Below, piece after piece: positions 9,036-19,427 of a DNA stretch of 64,000 bases. This stretch comes from Dethiosulfatarculus sandiegensis (GTDB taxonomy: Bacteria > Desulfobacterota > Desulfarculia > Desulfarculales > Desulfarculaceae), in the NCBI RefSeq assembly GCF_000931935.2, contig NZ_AZAC01000003.1, positions 62,001 through 126,000 on the forward strand. Reading direction: 5' to 3'. The notes under the pieces are model-generated. The model saw nothing but the letters and a program-made list of their open reading frames with translations, was not told where the DNA came from and did not search any database. How positions within the stretch are numbered: the stretch's first letter is position 1; each line of letters starts with the position of its first letter. Made by a program: the position numbers and the translations under genes.

Positions 9036-9456
9036 ATTAGGTTCTCCGCATGAAATTGAGTAGAATAAACCCCTGCAAGTAAAGTTAGATTCTACAAAAA
9101 AATTACGGAATGTCCAAAAAAATAGATAAATTAATACGAAATAAGATGTAATTTAAAAATAAAGTTGATGAGTGCTAATTTTTAGCGGCTGGCCGGTTAT
9201 GCAATTTTTGAGTTGCCGGAGAAGCGGGGAAAGGAGTGTGCGCGAACAAAAAGCTCATTATGCAGGTAGTGTGGATGATGTGTATCTGGTCGGGAATAAG
9301 GGATACACCTCTAAAGGCCTGTGACTTTTTTGGAGGGGAGATGACGGCGCATTGAATTGAGAGGCTTCTTTGTTTTCTTTAATGCCAAACCGTTGGCAAA
9401 GGCTGAGTTCTTGCTGATCAACATTTGGAAGCTCTTGGAGAATTTTGTCTGCGCCT
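9036..9456. other. Intergenic region upstream of the TonB operon
   Basis: 421 bases, very AT-rich from 9080 to 9180 (likely the operon promoter on the minus strand) and more GC-rich beyond. I see no gene, tRNA or recognisable riboswitch, and no clean Fur box. Confidence 0.5.
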
Positions 9457-10602
9457 TCACCTGCTCACCTGTGGACTAAACCCAAAGGCCGCCCGGCTGG
9501 TTAACAAAAAAGAATTTTTCCCGGTCAGGCTGAGCAGGGTGTCGAAAAGCACCTGACAGCCTTGGCTTGCCTGTTTAGCTGTTATCTCTTCCCACGGACT
9601 GTGGCTGACACCGTTTTTATACGGCGCGAAAATCATCCCGGTCGGCACCTTTTGGGGCGGCAAAGCTGGTGGCGTCATGACCTGCGCCGCTTACCATGCG
9701 GGTGTGGGCCAAGCCAAGTTTTTCCGCCGCCTTTTCCAGCTGCCCGATCAGGGGTTCGTGTAAAAGGCAAGGGGCCTTGGCATGAACCGGCTCCACGAAA
9801 ATGCTTTTGCCTGAATCAGCCTGCCTTGCAAGCATCATTTTAAGGGCCTTGATATTGGCGGTGTCCTGACTCCCCAGTTCCACCACCAGACTGCACAGGT
9901 CGGGAATTACATTGGGCGCTCCCGGATTCAGGAAAAGCTGGCCAATGCTTGCCACCATCTCCGGATTCCTGGCCTGGGCCCATTGGGGCAAAAGACTTAT
10001 CAGAGAGGCCTCCTTGACCAGGGCATCATCCCTTTGGTGCATGGGAAAGGCGCCTGCGTGGCGGGCTCGCCGGTTATGGTCACCACATATCGGTATATCC
10101 CGGCAATCACTGTGACAGCGCCTATCTCCAGGCCCTCGGCCTCGAGTTTCTTGCCCTGTTCAATATGCAGCTCCAAGTAAAAGGCAAAATCGCCTGCCCC
10201 TAAGAGGGGTTTCGAAATCCGGGCCGGGTCTTTGCCCGCCAGGGCCAGGTCCCGGGCAAAATTATATTTACTTTTGTTTTTGGTGTGCTCAAGGTCGGAT
10301 TGGGAAAGCCCGTTGGGCATGGCCCGGCTGCCCATGGTTCCTGCGTTGTGGGCTCCTTCTTCATCTGTAAAGTTGACAATCCAAAGCTCCCAGGGCAGTT
10401 TCACACCCTGCTCAATAAAAATGCGGGCTCACTCAAGTCCAGCCAACACTCCCAAGGTTTTGTCAAACCTGCCGCCGTTTGGCACTGTGTCCAGATGGGA
10501 GCCGATCACCGCCTTTTTATGGGTTGCGGGATCGGATGCCTCTACTTGGCCTATGATGTTAAAGGCTTCGTCAGTACCGACTTCAAGCTCTGCCGGCTTC
10601 AT
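9457..10602 (-). pseudogene. Decayed allantoate amidohydrolase / N-carbamoyl-amino-acid hydrolase (M20 type)
   Basis: Fragments in different frames follow one another in the order of a hydantoinase/carbamoylase. They are: IGSHLDTVPNGGRFD with the metal-binding HxD, TDEEG, ELHIEQGKKLEAEGLEIG, HAGAFPM-type text reached by a frameshift near 10020-10040, a long middle segment (about 9620-10040), and VPTGMIF followed by GVSHSPWEE near the end. There is an in-frame TGA near 10430 and at least two frameshifts (about 10030 and 9660). The first ~45 residues of the family are missing, so the gene is also 5'-truncated and abuts the allantoinase remnant. Family enzymes hydrolyse allantoate or N-carbamoyl amino acids; this copy cannot be functional. 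Confidence 0.85.
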
Positions 10603-11460
10603 TTTGGCAATGAGCCATTTTTCCCCTCAAGGCCTTCAGGGGAAAGGGCGGTTCGGGTGACCCCCTTGGGCGGGCCGATCCCAAAACGGCGGGCCGGATT
10701 GGCAGCCAAAAGACGGGCAAGCCGACAACCGAAAGACCCCTTCCCACCACAGCCGCGTTGTACATAAGCGGCAGGATGCTTTCCAGGCCCGGACCGCCCG
10801 ATGAATTTTCAAATACATTTGGGTTGGTTTTTCTCTCCAAGAGCCGGGGGGAATGGTCTGAGGTGATGAAGTCAATGTCTTCGGCCAGAAGGCTTGGCCT
10901 AAGCCCTTCCGCTGCCTCCTTTGACCTCAGCGCGGGATTGATCTTGCCAAAGGCCTGAATTTTGTCCATGTGCTTTTCATTGAAGAGAAGGTAATGAGGG
11001 CAGGTTTCCGCCGTCACATCCATTCCCTGGCCCTTGAACCAGCGGATCAGCTCCAGACAACGGGGATGGGAGGCATGGTAGATATGCAACGTTATCCCTG
11101 TCCAATGGGCCGGCTCCAGCAGTTTGATCACCGCCAGGGTTTCCGAGTGCGCCTTGGCGTAGGTCTTGCCCTGGTTTTTATATTTTTGGATAAGCGCTTC
11201 TATAATAACGTTGTTTTCAGCATGAAACCCCACCGGAATCCCCTGATCTGCTATTTCGGGAAGGATTTCCCAAAGGACGTCTTCGTCTATGTGGGGAAAG
11301 CGAACCGGGTCTGTTTCAAAGGTGCTGAGTTTTATTCCGCAGGCCCCGGCCGCAACCAGGGGAGCACCATCTCCCTGGTGGCATTTTGGGGCTGGGTGGC
11401 TAAAAAGGCGGCGCCCACCAACGTAGTTTTTTCATATAGAGGAAAAAATAAAGACTATTT
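10603..11460 (-). pseudogene. Decayed allantoinase / dihydropyrimidinase-like cyclic amidohydrolase
   Basis: A readable stretch from about 11400 to 10690 carries hallmarks of the family: KLSTFETDP, GFHAEN (metal His), LHIYHASHP, ETCPHYLLFN, DFITSDHSP and a GGPGLES motif. Coding text continues upstream of the first ATG at 11233, but the N-terminal third with the HxH site is not found. Near 10720 the frame shifts and the family text AANPARRFGIGP continues in another frame before running into the amidohydrolase fragment. The C-terminus is therefore deleted. Together with the downstream remnant this was an allantoin or hydantoin degradation pair (allB-allC-like order) that has been lost. Confidence 0.82.
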
Positions 11461-11467
11461 AAAGTAG

Positions 11468-11990
11468 GTGTTTTATGTGGAAATGGCCATTTCCATAATG
11501 TGAAAAATTCCAAAAAGACTTTGCCTTTAAATGTAAATTTTGGTTCTTTGAATTTGATTATTATGATCTGGGTTCCGTGAAAAGGAAGAATTATCCAGGG
11601 CTATTGACCTGTCAGCCGGATTGTAAAAATCGTCCCTTTTAAAAAGCTCCTGTCTTGATTTTTTTGTGCTTTTCATGAGTATGACTATTGGTTCCAGTCC
11701 TGCCCTGTGAGGGCATGGCAATTTAAAAATCAACCCTGGCAAGCCCAGACCTTTGCAAAGGGGGCTATGTATTGGTTATATTGTCTGGCAACCGTCTGAT
11801 GCATTGGGAAGGCGGGTTATTGAATTTTGGGCGGAATTCAAGCGGGACCGTGGTTTGATGAATTGGAAAAGCAATTTAATTTTGGTAAGTTGGCAAAATG
11901 CAACTCCTTGCCGAATGTGGGTTGGAGAAAACGAAGACGCCTTTTTCAATACCACGGCAGTTATCTTCATCCGGAAAGGCCGATCGATTG
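11468..11990. other. Intergenic region without a supported gene
   Basis: About 520 bases between the amidohydrolase remnant and the DUF4328 gene. Overlapping open frames occur on both strands but none has family resemblance or a good ribosome-binding site. Nothing else is recognisable. Confidence 0.5.
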
Positions 11991-12698
11991 ATGAGCACCG
12001 CACCCAATAAGAAAAACAAGAAAAAAAAACCTGAAAAGGCCAGAGTAAAAAGGCCCGAGCTGAAACAGGCCAAGACGATCGGGCAAGGCAGGGCCAAGCT
12101 GGCGGTGATCTCCTGTTGGGTTTTTGCGGCCATGGGCCTGGTGAACACAGGGGTTAATATCTGGCTTTCAAGCCTACCAAGTATGCAGGTGTATCTGGAA
12201 CAAAAGTCGCTCACTTCTTTTGTGGCCGCCCCCACCATTGTCACTAATGTGGCCTGTGCAGTGCTGTTTCTCATGTGGTTTCACAGGGCGCACTTGAATT
12301 TATCTGTTTTGGGGGAGCAAGACCTTCGCTTTAACCCCAACTGGGCAGTGGCCAGTTTTCTGGTGCCGATCTTGTTTTTCTTTATGCCTTTTCAGGTAAT
12401 GGGCGAGGTTTTTTTCCGGAGCCAGGAGGATGGAGTCAATGTTTCGCCGCAAAACCCGCCTAATCCGGTTTGGATAAGCATCTGGTGGTTTTCATTTTTG
12501 GTCTCCTGGCTGATTCTGGCGGCGCTCATCCCAGGTATTACCTCGAACTACGGCATGGAATACTATGATCTGATAAGCCTCATCTCGGCTGCGGGCTCCC
12601 TTTTGCAGGCAGCCGGTTTACTGGTGGTGGTAAAGCTGGTGCGGACTGTGCAAAACCTGCAGGAAACCAGGTTTGACAAACTGATCGCCGTTAAATAG
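11991..12698 (+). CDS. DUF4328-type integral membrane protein
   Basis: 235 residues from the ATG at 11991 (MSTAPNKK); a longer frame opens at 11898 but the extra 31 residues do not resemble protein. A lysine-rich cytoplasmic head is followed by about five hydrophobic segments. The pattern MWFHRAHLNL, LRFNPNWAVASFLVPI and MPFQVMGEVF is typical of DUF4328 proteins (aromatic/proline motif after the second helix). Function is unknown; family members are small bacterial membrane proteins. No Shine-Dalgarno is obvious, so the start is uncertain. A bidirectional terminator follows at once. Confidence 0.75.
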   Translation: MSTAPNKKNKKKKPEKARVKRPELKQAKTIGQGRAKLAVISCWVFAAMGLVNTGVNIWLSSLPSMQVYLEQKSLTSFVAAPTIVTNVACAVLFLMWFHRAHLNLSVLGEQDLRFNPNWAVASFLVPILFFFMPFQVMGEVFFRSQEDGVNVSPQNPPNPVWISIWWFSFLVSWLILAALIPGITSNYGMEYYDLISLISAAGSLLQAAGLLVVVKLVRTVQNLQETRFDKLIAVK

Positions 12699-12722
12699 AA
12701 GATTGATTCTTTTTGTTTCATA

Positions 12723-12758
12723 AAAAACCCGGCCCTTTGCTAAGGGGGCCGGGTTTTT
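12723..12758. terminator. Bidirectional intrinsic terminator between convergent genes
   Basis: AAAAACCCGGCCC and GGGCCGGGTTTTT form a perfect GC stem with A-tract and T-tract, serving the DUF4328 gene (plus) and the chemoreceptor gene (minus). Confidence 0.9.
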
Positions 12759-12783
12759 ATGCATATCCGCTTAAAATCGATAA

Positions 12784-14484
12784 TTATCCCTTTTTTGGCG
12801 GGGGCAGAAGGTTTTGCTTTTTACGTGTGGTGAAATCCGCCATGCGCTGGTTCAAGTCCCTGGCGGCAGAGTCCAGGTTTTCTGAGGTCCCTGTGGCCTC
12901 TTCAACCAAAGCGGCGTTTTGCTGTACAGCTTCATCCATTTGGGCAACAGCCCGGTTGACTTCTTCTATGCCTGTGGCCTGTTCCTGGCTGGCGGCCGAA
13001 ATTTCGGCTATGGTGGTTGTCACCTGTTCTGTATCTTCTATGATCTTCTGTAAAAGCTTCCCGCTTTCAGAGACCATCAGGCTCGATCTCTCCACCTTGG
13101 TCACGCTTTCGGTGATCAGGGTTTGGATTTCTTTGGAGGCTTCGGCCACCCTGCCCGCCAGACTCCTTACCTCGCCTGCCACCACGGCAAAACCGCGTCC
13201 CGCCTCACCGGCCCGGGCCGCCTCCACTGCGGCGTTTAGGGCCAAGAGGTTTGTCTGAAAAGCTATCTCATTAACCACATCTATAATCTCGCGGATTTTT
13301 TTGCTGGATTCATTGACCTCCTGCATGGCCTCCATGGTGTTTTTCACGGACTGGCCTCCCTGCCTGGCCACTTCGGAAGTTTTTTGGGCCAGACCGTTGG
13401 CCTGGGCCGCGGAGTCTGCGTTTTGCCTCACAGAGGAAGTCATCTGCTCCAGGGCGGCGGCGGTCTCTTCAATGGCGCTTGCCTGTTGTTGGGTGCGGTC
13501 GTTCAAATCAAGGTTGCCCTGAGTAAGTTGCCGGGAGTTTTCGGCCACCACTCCGGCCACTTCGGTTACACTCTTCATGGTATCTGAAAGACTTTGGTTC
13601 ATGTCTTCCAGATCTTTAAGCATTTCACCTATCTCATCACTTCTTTGCGTGAGAGACAGTTCCAAATGGGTGGTGAAGTCTCCCTTGGCCGTAGCGCCCA
13701 GGGCCTTGGCTGCCCGGTTTATCGGCCTGCTTAAGTTGCGCGCCAGCGCCATGGCCAGGAAAAGGCCTGCAACCAGTATGACCAGGGCCACGCCTCCTGC
13801 CCCGGCAATGGCGGTTGCTATCTCCCGGTCGGCTTTGTCCAGGGAATAGATCACCTCAAATGCCCCGTGAATCTCGCCTTCTTTCCAATCCTCCATGGCC
13901 ACCCCGGTGGGGTCCAGCCCCTTATTGTTTCCCCAGATTCGTTCACTGTTGTTCGGGTCTCCGTGGCATAAAAGGCAGCTTTGGCTGAGCCGCACCGCCT
14001 GGAAGAAACGAACCGCATTAAGCTTATCATCGATGAGATAATAGCTGTCGTTCTGGGTGGCCTTCATATGTTTAAGGGCATTGGCTTCAACTGCGTCCGG
14101 CTGGTTTTTGGGGTTTCTGGGGCTGAACTTGGGGACTTTAAAGGTGTAGTCCAGTTCCTTGGCCTTTTTCATGGCTGTTTCCCAGGCGGTCACCACCGGA
14201 ATCATGGCCAGGACCTTGCCCATTTGGTCCTGATCGGCATAGGTCCTGATCTGTTTCGGGGTCAGTACGCCATGGGCCCATTTTTCTTCCATGGCCTCGC
14301 GCACGCTCTCCACCTGCATAGTGGTGATGCGGGCATCGTTGATATAGTTCTCGACAATGTCATCGTATTGTTTGTAAACATAGGAGACCATCAGAATAAT
14401 GATCAAAAGCAAGGTAAAGGTGAGGTTTGCTACGATTATTTTTTTGCCTATGGAAAGGCGCATAAAACGAGATGAAGAAGACAT
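12784..14484 (-). CDS. Methyl-accepting chemotaxis protein with a haem-c (CxxCH) sensor domain
   Basis: 566 residues. Transmembrane helices lie at about 15-36 and 226-250, enclosing a periplasmic domain of the DUF3365/Tll0287-like type with a c-type haem motif, CLLCH, at 170-174 followed by GDP. A HAMP segment (about 250-305) and a long methyl-accepting signalling domain follow; the hairpin tip [20 protein letters not shown] near 405-425 is well conserved. The C-terminus has no CheR/CheB pentapeptide tether. Known haem-c chemoreceptors of this sort sense redox or gases; the ligand here is inferred only. It stands alone, without che genes, and shares a terminator with its convergent neighbour. 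Confidence 0.95.
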   Translation of the reverse strand: MSSSSRFMRLSIGKKIIVANLTFTLLLIIILMVSYVYKQYDDIVENYINDARITTMQVESVREAMEEKWAHGVLTPKQIRTYADQDQMGKVLAMIPVVTAWETAMKKAKELDYTFKVPKFSPRNPKNQPDAVEANALKHMKATQNDSYYLIDDKLNAVRFFQAVRLSQSCLLCHGDPNNSERIWGNNKGLDPTGVAMEDWKEGEIHGAFEVIYSLDKADREIATAIAGAGGVALVILVAGLFLAMALARNLSRPINRAAKALGATAKGDFTTHLELSLTQRSDEIGEMLKDLEDMNQSLSDTMKSVTEVAGVVAENSRQLTQGNLDLNDRTQQQASAIEETAAALEQMTSSVRQNADSAAQANGLAQKTSEVARQGGQSVKNTMEAMQEVNESSKKIREIIDVVNEIAFQTNLLALNAAVEAARAGEAGRGFAVVAGEVRSLAGRVAEASKEIQTLITESVTKVERSSLMVSESGKLLQKIIEDTEQVTTTIAEISAASQEQATGIEEVNRAVAQMDEAVQQNAALVEEATGTSENLDSAARDLNQRMADFTTRKKQNLLPPPKKG

Positions 14485-14678
14485 GTCCCGGCCATCCAGT
14501 TTTGAGTGTCTTTGGTTTCAACACTTTATTGTATCTGAAAAAAGGCTGCGACCATACCCTTTTGAGTTACATGCCCTTTGAGCTGTGAAATTAGAAAGCT
14601 AAAAATATTTTAACTTTGCAACAGGGGGTAAGGCTATTTGACTTGACGGTCCTTAATAAAATGTCTGTTGTGTTTCAT

Positions 14679-14709
14679 AATAGGGCCCTGCCTTTGTTCG
14701 GGCCCTATT
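14679..14709 (-). terminator. Hairpin downstream of the DUF255 gene
   Basis: AATAGGGCCC (14679-14688) pairs perfectly with GGGCCCTATT (14700-14709), 11 bases past the stop codon. On the minus strand the following bases are AT-rich but not a pure T run. Confidence 0.75.
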
Positions 14710-14719
14710 TACTTTCCCA

Positions 14720-16957
14720 CTAAGGCGTCAGCTGGTCTATGAGCACTTGCGGGTCATTGGTGGGCGCGCCACAGGCATAATCCCGGCAGACGTGGGCCAC
14801 TGGCTTGGTTCCTGATTGTATCTCCGATAAAAAGGGGAAAAGCCGGGCCAGTTCAGACCCGTCTGCATCAGTATCGGCCAGGACCAAGGCTTTGTGGGGT
14901 TGAAATGGAGTGTGGCAGGCATGTAGCATGTCATGCCATTTTGGTTTTTTCCTGTCTCCACTAAGCACCACCTGCCTGATGGGCTGCCTTAGATAAAACA
15001 GAGCGCAAAGCATTTGCGGCAGGCCGGAGGGGTGTTCTTTAAGTGCTCTGCCAAAGGCGTTCAAACCCTTTGTCCCAAGTTCTTTCCATGCTTCATCCGA
15101 CAAAATTTCGCCCAAGCGCAGGCAGTTTAAAAGGGCAATGGAGTTGCCTGAGGGAATGGCGCTTTCAAAGGTTTCCTTGCCCCTTATAAGCACACTGTGG
15201 TCCTTGCCCGAGGTCTCGAAAAAGCCGTGGTTTTTTGAATCCCAGAATGACTCCTTTTGTTCCAGGCCCAGGGTTATGGACCGGTTGAGCCAGGTTAAAT
15301 CTCCGCTTGCCTCGTAAAGGTCAATAAGGCCCTGGATTAAAAAGGCATAGTCATCAAGCATTGCCTCTTGTCCGGTCTGGCCGCCCCGCCAGGTGCGCAT
15401 CAGCCCGGAACCCTGGTTGGAGTGGAGTTCGGTTGTAATGAATTTGGCTGCTTTTTGGGCTGCGTCTAAGTATTTCTGTTCATCAAGCATGGCCGCCGCC
15501 CTGGCAAAGGCGCTTATCATAAGGCCGTTCCAGGCGGTTATTATCTTGTCGTCCAGGTGGGGGCGGGGGCGTTTCCCTCGTGCCTGTAATAATTTATTCC
15601 TGATTCGGCTGATCAGTCGAGTTGCCTTTTCCGGGTTAATTTTTAGCCCGCGGGCTGCCTGCTCAAGGCTGAGCGCTTGGTGGAGGATGTTTTTACCCGT
15701 GAATTCCCGGTGAGGGTCCTGGGCCACATTGCCTTGTTCCCTGACACCGAAATAGATTCTCGCCAATTGATATTCTTCATCACTCAACAGGTTTTTTAAT
15801 TCTTCAGCGCCCCAGATATAAAAAGCCCCTTCACCATGTTTGGCCGGGTCTTCCGGCAAAGGGCTGTCTGCATCTTCGGCCGAATAAAATCCGCCTTGGC
15901 CGGAGGTCATGTCCCTTTGCACGTAATCGAGAATTTCCCTGAGCACTGACGCGTAGAACTCCTCGCCGGTGAACTGAAAAGCCTCCCCATAGGCCAGGGC
16001 CAAAAGGGCCTGGTCATAGAGCATCTTTTCAAAATGGGGCAAAAACCATCTTTGATCCACTGAATAGCGGTGGAACCCTCCGCCTATCTGGTCGCAGATC
16101 CCTCCCGCCGCCATTTGGCGCAAGCTGAAAAGGGCCATTTCGCCTGCCCTGGATTGGGGAACCTCCTTGGCATAGCGCAATAAAAAGAAAAGAATCATAG
16201 TCTGCGGAAATTTTGGGGCCAGGCCAAATCCGCCGAGTTCAGCATCATAAATGCCTGCAAATTGCTCATAAGCCAGTGGCATGGCTTCCAGACCGGCCTC
16301 TCCTTGAGGTGGAAGCGGGTTCTGGTTTTGCTTTATGTATTCGGTTAGCTTTGCGGCTGAATCTAATAGTGCGTTGGGGTCGGCCCGCCATTTTTCATGC
16401 ACAGCCTTGAGCACCTCGTCAAAACCGGGCATGTTGTATTTTCTTTTGGGTGGGAAATAGGTCCCCGCATAAAAGGGCTTTAGATCCGGGGCGAGAAACA
16501 CGCTCATGGGCCAGCCCCCGCCGCCAGTCAGGGCCTGGGTGGCTGTCATGTAAAGCCGGTCAAGGTCCGGCCTTTCCTCCCTATCCACCTTTATGCAGAC
16601 AAACCATTGGTTCATCAGACCGGCCGTCTCCGGGTCTTCAAATGACTCATGGGCCATGACATGACACCAGTGACAAGTGGAATAACCAATGGAAAGGAAT
16701 ATGGGCTTGTGCTCCTTTTGGGCCAGCTTGATCGCCTCTTTGCCCCAAGGGCGCCAGTTAACCGGATTAAAGGCATGTTGCAGAAGATATGGGCTTTTTT
16801 CGTTGATAAGCTGGTTGGGCTTTTCCCCTTGCTCGAGCTTTTCAGCCACAAACCGGTCGATGGTATGGTCCTTCACCTTGTTAGTCATATCTTTGACCAC
16901 TCTTTCCTCCCCTTTACCGGGGCGAGTCTTGTTGGGTCTTTCCTTAACTAACCCCAT
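14720..16957 (-). CDS. Thioredoxin-domain protein of the YyaL/DUF255 (SPATA20-like) family
   Basis: 745 residues, slightly longer than the usual ~680. An N-terminal thioredoxin-like DUF255 domain (about 48-200) includes [14 protein letters not shown], the Cys pair STCHWCHVM (Cys95, Cys98), [13 protein letters not shown] and GGWPMSVFL. The rest is an alpha/alpha six-barrel resembling N-acylglucosamine epimerase/glycosidase folds ([35 protein letters not shown]). The ATG at 16957 is preferred to the one at 16888 because GAGGT lies seven bases upstream of it. The family is widespread with unclear biochemical role. Single gene with its own terminator. Confidence 0.93.
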   Translation of the reverse strand: MGLVKERPNKTRPGKGEERVVKDMTNKVKDHTIDRFVAEKLEQGEKPNQLINEKSPYLLQHAFNPVNWRPWGKEAIKLAQKEHKPIFLSIGYSTCHWCHVMAHESFEDPETAGLMNQWFVCIKVDREERPDLDRLYMTATQALTGGGGWPMSVFLAPDLKPFYAGTYFPPKRKYNMPGFDEVLKAVHEKWRADPNALLDSAAKLTEYIKQNQNPLPPQGEAGLEAMPLAYEQFAGIYDAELGGFGLAPKFPQTMILFFLLRYAKEVPQSRAGEMALFSLRQMAAGGICDQIGGGFHRYSVDQRWFLPHFEKMLYDQALLALAYGEAFQFTGEEFYASVLREILDYVQRDMTSGQGGFYSAEDADSPLPEDPAKHGEGAFYIWGAEELKNLLSDEEYQLARIYFGVREQGNVAQDPHREFTGKNILHQALSLEQAARGLKINPEKATRLISRIRNKLLQARGKRPRPHLDDKIITAWNGLMISAFARAAAMLDEQKYLDAAQKAAKFITTELHSNQGSGLMRTWRGGQTGQEAMLDDYAFLIQGLIDLYEASGDLTWLNRSITLGLEQKESFWDSKNHGFFETSGKDHSVLIRGKETFESAIPSGNSIALLNCLRLGEILSDEAWKELGTKGLNAFGRALKEHPSGLPQMLCALFYLRQPIRQVVLSGDRKKPKWHDMLHACHTPFQPHKALVLADTDADGSELARLFPFLSEIQSGTKPVAHVCRDYACGAPTNDPQVLIDQLTP

Positions 16958-17469
16958 CTTTAAGACCTCGATTCTGCGAGGCGGGTCACAGTTATAAATA
17001 AGTTAATTACTATTATTGAATTTGGCATTAACCAGGTGGAAGAATTTTGGCCTAGTGCTTTGCAGATTGAAGGCTAGACGTTGTCTGCTCCCCCGAGAAA
17101 AACTTGATTTGCTGTTATGACAAAGGCTGTGGAGTGGGCTTAAGCCCACAAAAAGTTTTTGATAGATGATTTAACGCTTTATGTGATTTTATTCTTTATG
17201 TGTATAACATTAAGGCATAACGGCATAACGGCTTAATGCTGTATTGTGTTAATGAGTATTATTAGTTGAATGTTGAGGGGCTGGATAAAAGCATACTTTA
17301 ATTTAATTATCATAAAAAACTTGACAATATTAAGTCTAAAAAATAAATTGATTGCCGGATATGATTTTAACCTGTAAAGCGAATAGGGGGGCAAGATCGG
17401 AAAAAGCACATTTAAATTCCTTCGTGGCACCTTTCGACTCGAGAATGCTGATTAATTGTAATAAGCTTT
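16958..17469. other. AT-rich intergenic region with small repeats
   Basis: About 510 bases. At 17211-17236 there are two tandem GCATAACG units enclosed by CATTAAG and CTTAATG, which can form a small stem. No gene is supported; the short frames here lack family resemblance. Confidence 0.5.
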
Positions 17470-17497
17470 TTGTTGGTGTTAGTTGTAGAGTTACAAT
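17470..17497 (+). promoter_or_regulatory. Likely sigma-70 promoter of the TM2 gene
   Basis: TTGTTG at 17470-17475 and TACAAT at 17492-17497 are separated by 16 bases, about 30 bases ahead of the start codon. Assigned by eye. Confidence 0.45.
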
Positions 17498-17525
17498 TAG
17501 CTACTAATTACACGGAGATAAAAAT

Positions 17526-17861
17526 ATGTCCCTGGAAATTAATCCTAGTATTGCCGAAAAGTTACCTGTAATAGTCAAGTCATCGCTTGCCAAAATGAGC
17601 ACTGAAGAGCAAAGCCAATTTGTAGAAGAATATGAGAGGAAGAAAAAGAGCTTAGGATTATTAATGGCATTGGCTATATTATTCCCCATTCAGTTGTTTC
17701 TCTTGGGTAAGACAGGCCTTGGCGTAGCTTTTCTTTTGACGGCCGGTGGGCTGTGGGTGTGGTATTTTGTTGAAATATTCTTAACCCCCAAAAGGGTCAG
17801 GGAATATAACGCTGATATAGCTACTTCCATACTCAGGGATATGAAAATTCTGCAAAGTTGA
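17526..17861 (+). CDS. Small TM2-domain-like membrane protein
   Basis: 111 residues. A charged N-terminal helix (about 1-42, ending KMSTEEQSQFVEEYERKKK) is followed by two hydrophobic helices with the TM2 pattern LLGKTGLGVAFLLTAGGLWV and a final basic/charged segment (FLTPKRVREYNADIA). TM2 proteins are of unknown general function. The canonical GxHRFYLG motif is degraded to FPIQLFLLG. The start has GGAG eight bases upstream and a plausible promoter. Local composition is more AT-rich than the neighbours. Confidence 0.8.
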   Translation: MSLEINPSIAEKLPVIVKSSLAKMSTEEQSQFVEEYERKKKSLGLLMALAILFPIQLFLLGKTGLGVAFLLTAGGLWVWYFVEIFLTPKRVREYNADIATSILRDMKILQS

Positions 17862-17999
17862 TACAAAAACCTTAACAAGTTTGTATTCTAATTTTGTCTT
17901 TTCTTTTTAGGAAGTGGCTTTGTTCTTTTTACTCACCGGTTTTGCAGGATTCTGGAAGTAATTGAAGAGATGACTGGATCCTCTTAGATTTGCTCGGCG

Positions 18000-18040
18000 C
18001 CCCCGACCGTGTCGCAAGGCATGGGCGGGGGTTCTGTTTT
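18000..18040 (+). terminator. GC-rich hairpin, probable terminator of the TM2 gene
   Basis: CCCCCGACC (18000-18008) pairs with GGGCGGGGG (18023-18031), one internal mismatch, followed by TTCTGTTTT. It lies 140 bases past the stop codon. Confidence 0.55.
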
Positions 18041-18164
18041 GAAATGCTTGTAATTAGATATCGGCTGTCAGTTCATCCCTGGGAGTGCTTTTCACTTTTG
18101 CTAGGTGTTGTTGTCAAGGCTTTTGCCGCTCAGCAAACACCCTATCACCACTAGTCCCTGCCGC

Positions 18165-18425
18165 TCAAGCCAGCACACAGCCAGGATCAGGGAGCAGGGG
18201 GCGCAGTGGCTTGTCATCAGGCAACAAGTCACTAAGGTCGAGCTGCTGTTGTCGTTCATGCAAACGTGCGGGAACCCCTATTGCGCAATGCCGCTTCGCA
18301 ACCAGCCTTGTAAAGGGGCACCACCCACTTGTAAACAGTGGGCCTTGCTGATGCCCAACTGCTCGGCCGCTTCCCTGGCCCTGATTTTTTTTCATTAAGA
18401 ACCGTTTAGTTTCGGCCTTCTGTAA
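18165..18425 (-). pseudogene. Remnant of a transposase helix-turn-helix domain
   Basis: On the minus strand KIRAREAAEQLGISKAHC (about 18395-18340) is a typical transposase HTH. After a frameshift, VYKWVVPLYKAGCEAALRNR (about 18345-18285) continues it, as in the N-terminal part of IS3/IS481/IS630-type proteins. The frame then meets stop codons and no catalytic core remains. No terminal repeats could be placed. It marks an old insertion at the edge of the decayed zone. Confidence 0.6.
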
Positions 18426-18542
18426 AGCCGAGATTGGGATAATAGTATATGCGTTGAACATTCGGTTAGCCTGCCGCTCCAACCTCCTTTTCGGTCAGCT
18501 TACTTTACTTGATTGGCTAAATCGCGAAGAGCGAGTTGCGGT

Positions 18543-19427
18543 TTATTTGTCCCGCCATGTTGGATATATTCGAAATAACTTCAAATCGGCAATTCCTTCC
18601 CATTGCGGTAATCGTATCTTCGGGCCTTCAATCCTGACCAGGGGTGGTTCTTTTTCAGCCAATGTATTTATTTTTTCCCAAAGAGTGGTATCTCCCCAGA
18701 ATTGCGGTGGCGTCTCTCTTTCCGAAACAAACGAGAAAATTTCCGCAGCAGTCTCGCAGCCAGAACGTATCGCTTCAAGTGCAAGTTCTTCAAGCCGACC
18801 TAATCCAGTTTTTTTGTCTGGATATTCTTCCATCCATCGCGTCACGGCAGCCGGAACCCAAGGCAGGGGGGCATCAGTCAATTCTGCCAACTTTTTGAAC
18901 TCTGAGAAATCCTGAAGTGCGAACGCGCGATCAACACGTTCCGCAAAAAGAAAATGGTTCCTCTCCAATTTCAATGGTTGACGTTTGTCATGCACAGAGG
19001 CCAGTTGAGCGGGAGAAAGTTGCCCAAGACCGTGATATGGGTCGATTCCCGGAAAAGCATCTATGCAAAAGAGTTCGGCCTTTTCGTTTTTGAGAAAACG
19101 CAGGCATGTAAGGATGTGGCAGAGCATCGACTGGTCAAAAAGGCACGCATCAAACCACAGAAGCACAGTGTTATATTCTGATGCTGCCTTTAGCTTAGCG
19201 TACTGAGTTTTCAATGCCTCAAGGACCTATTTTTTGCTTAGTCCGCCTCCGGTTGAATCTTCAAGAAAATTGGCCTGAGCATCCAGCGTTATTTTATCGG
19301 GCCATCCGGGTTTTCTCGGACCATTGTAAAGGATGTCATGCCATACGAACACTTCACCGGGAATTTTGCTTTTCACCAAATTATTCCCCGCTATGTCACC
19401 ACTTGTAATATGCAATGCTCGTTTCAT
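18543..19427 (-). pseudogene. DUF1835-type protein interrupted by one in-frame amber codon
   Basis: A single frame of 294 codons runs from ATG 19427 (GAGAG about seven bases upstream) to the stop at 18543 and is broken only by TAG at 19227-19229, after LSKK. The N-terminal part (MKRALHITSGDIAGNNL, VFVWHDILYNGP) matches DUF1835, which usually has HIxxGD and WxDxLxxGP patterns. The downstream part (VLLWFDACLFDQSMLCHIL, DAFPGIDPYHGLGQLSPAQL) matches the same family. No frameshift is needed. The likely reading is a recent nonsense mutation, since neighbouring genes are clearly decayed; read-through is possible but unproven. Function of the family is unknown. Confidence 0.8.

Noticed and set aside
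5048..9112. The shared 10-mer TTACGGAATG near 5053 and 9102 as a common operator.
   Set aside because: Only two occurrences were noted, in unrelated contexts; chance is likely.
9036..9240. A cobalamin riboswitch upstream of the TonB operon.
   Set aside because: No B12-box or conserved core could be placed on the minus-strand leader.
11753..12010. Overlapping frames of 75-85 codons on both strands ahead of the DUF4328 gene.
   Set aside because: No family match, and they overlap each other and the DUF4328 start region; probably chance.
17233..17430. A 65-codon minus-strand frame in the AT-rich gap before the TM2 gene.
   Set aside because: Low-complexity AT-rich text with no SD or family resemblance.
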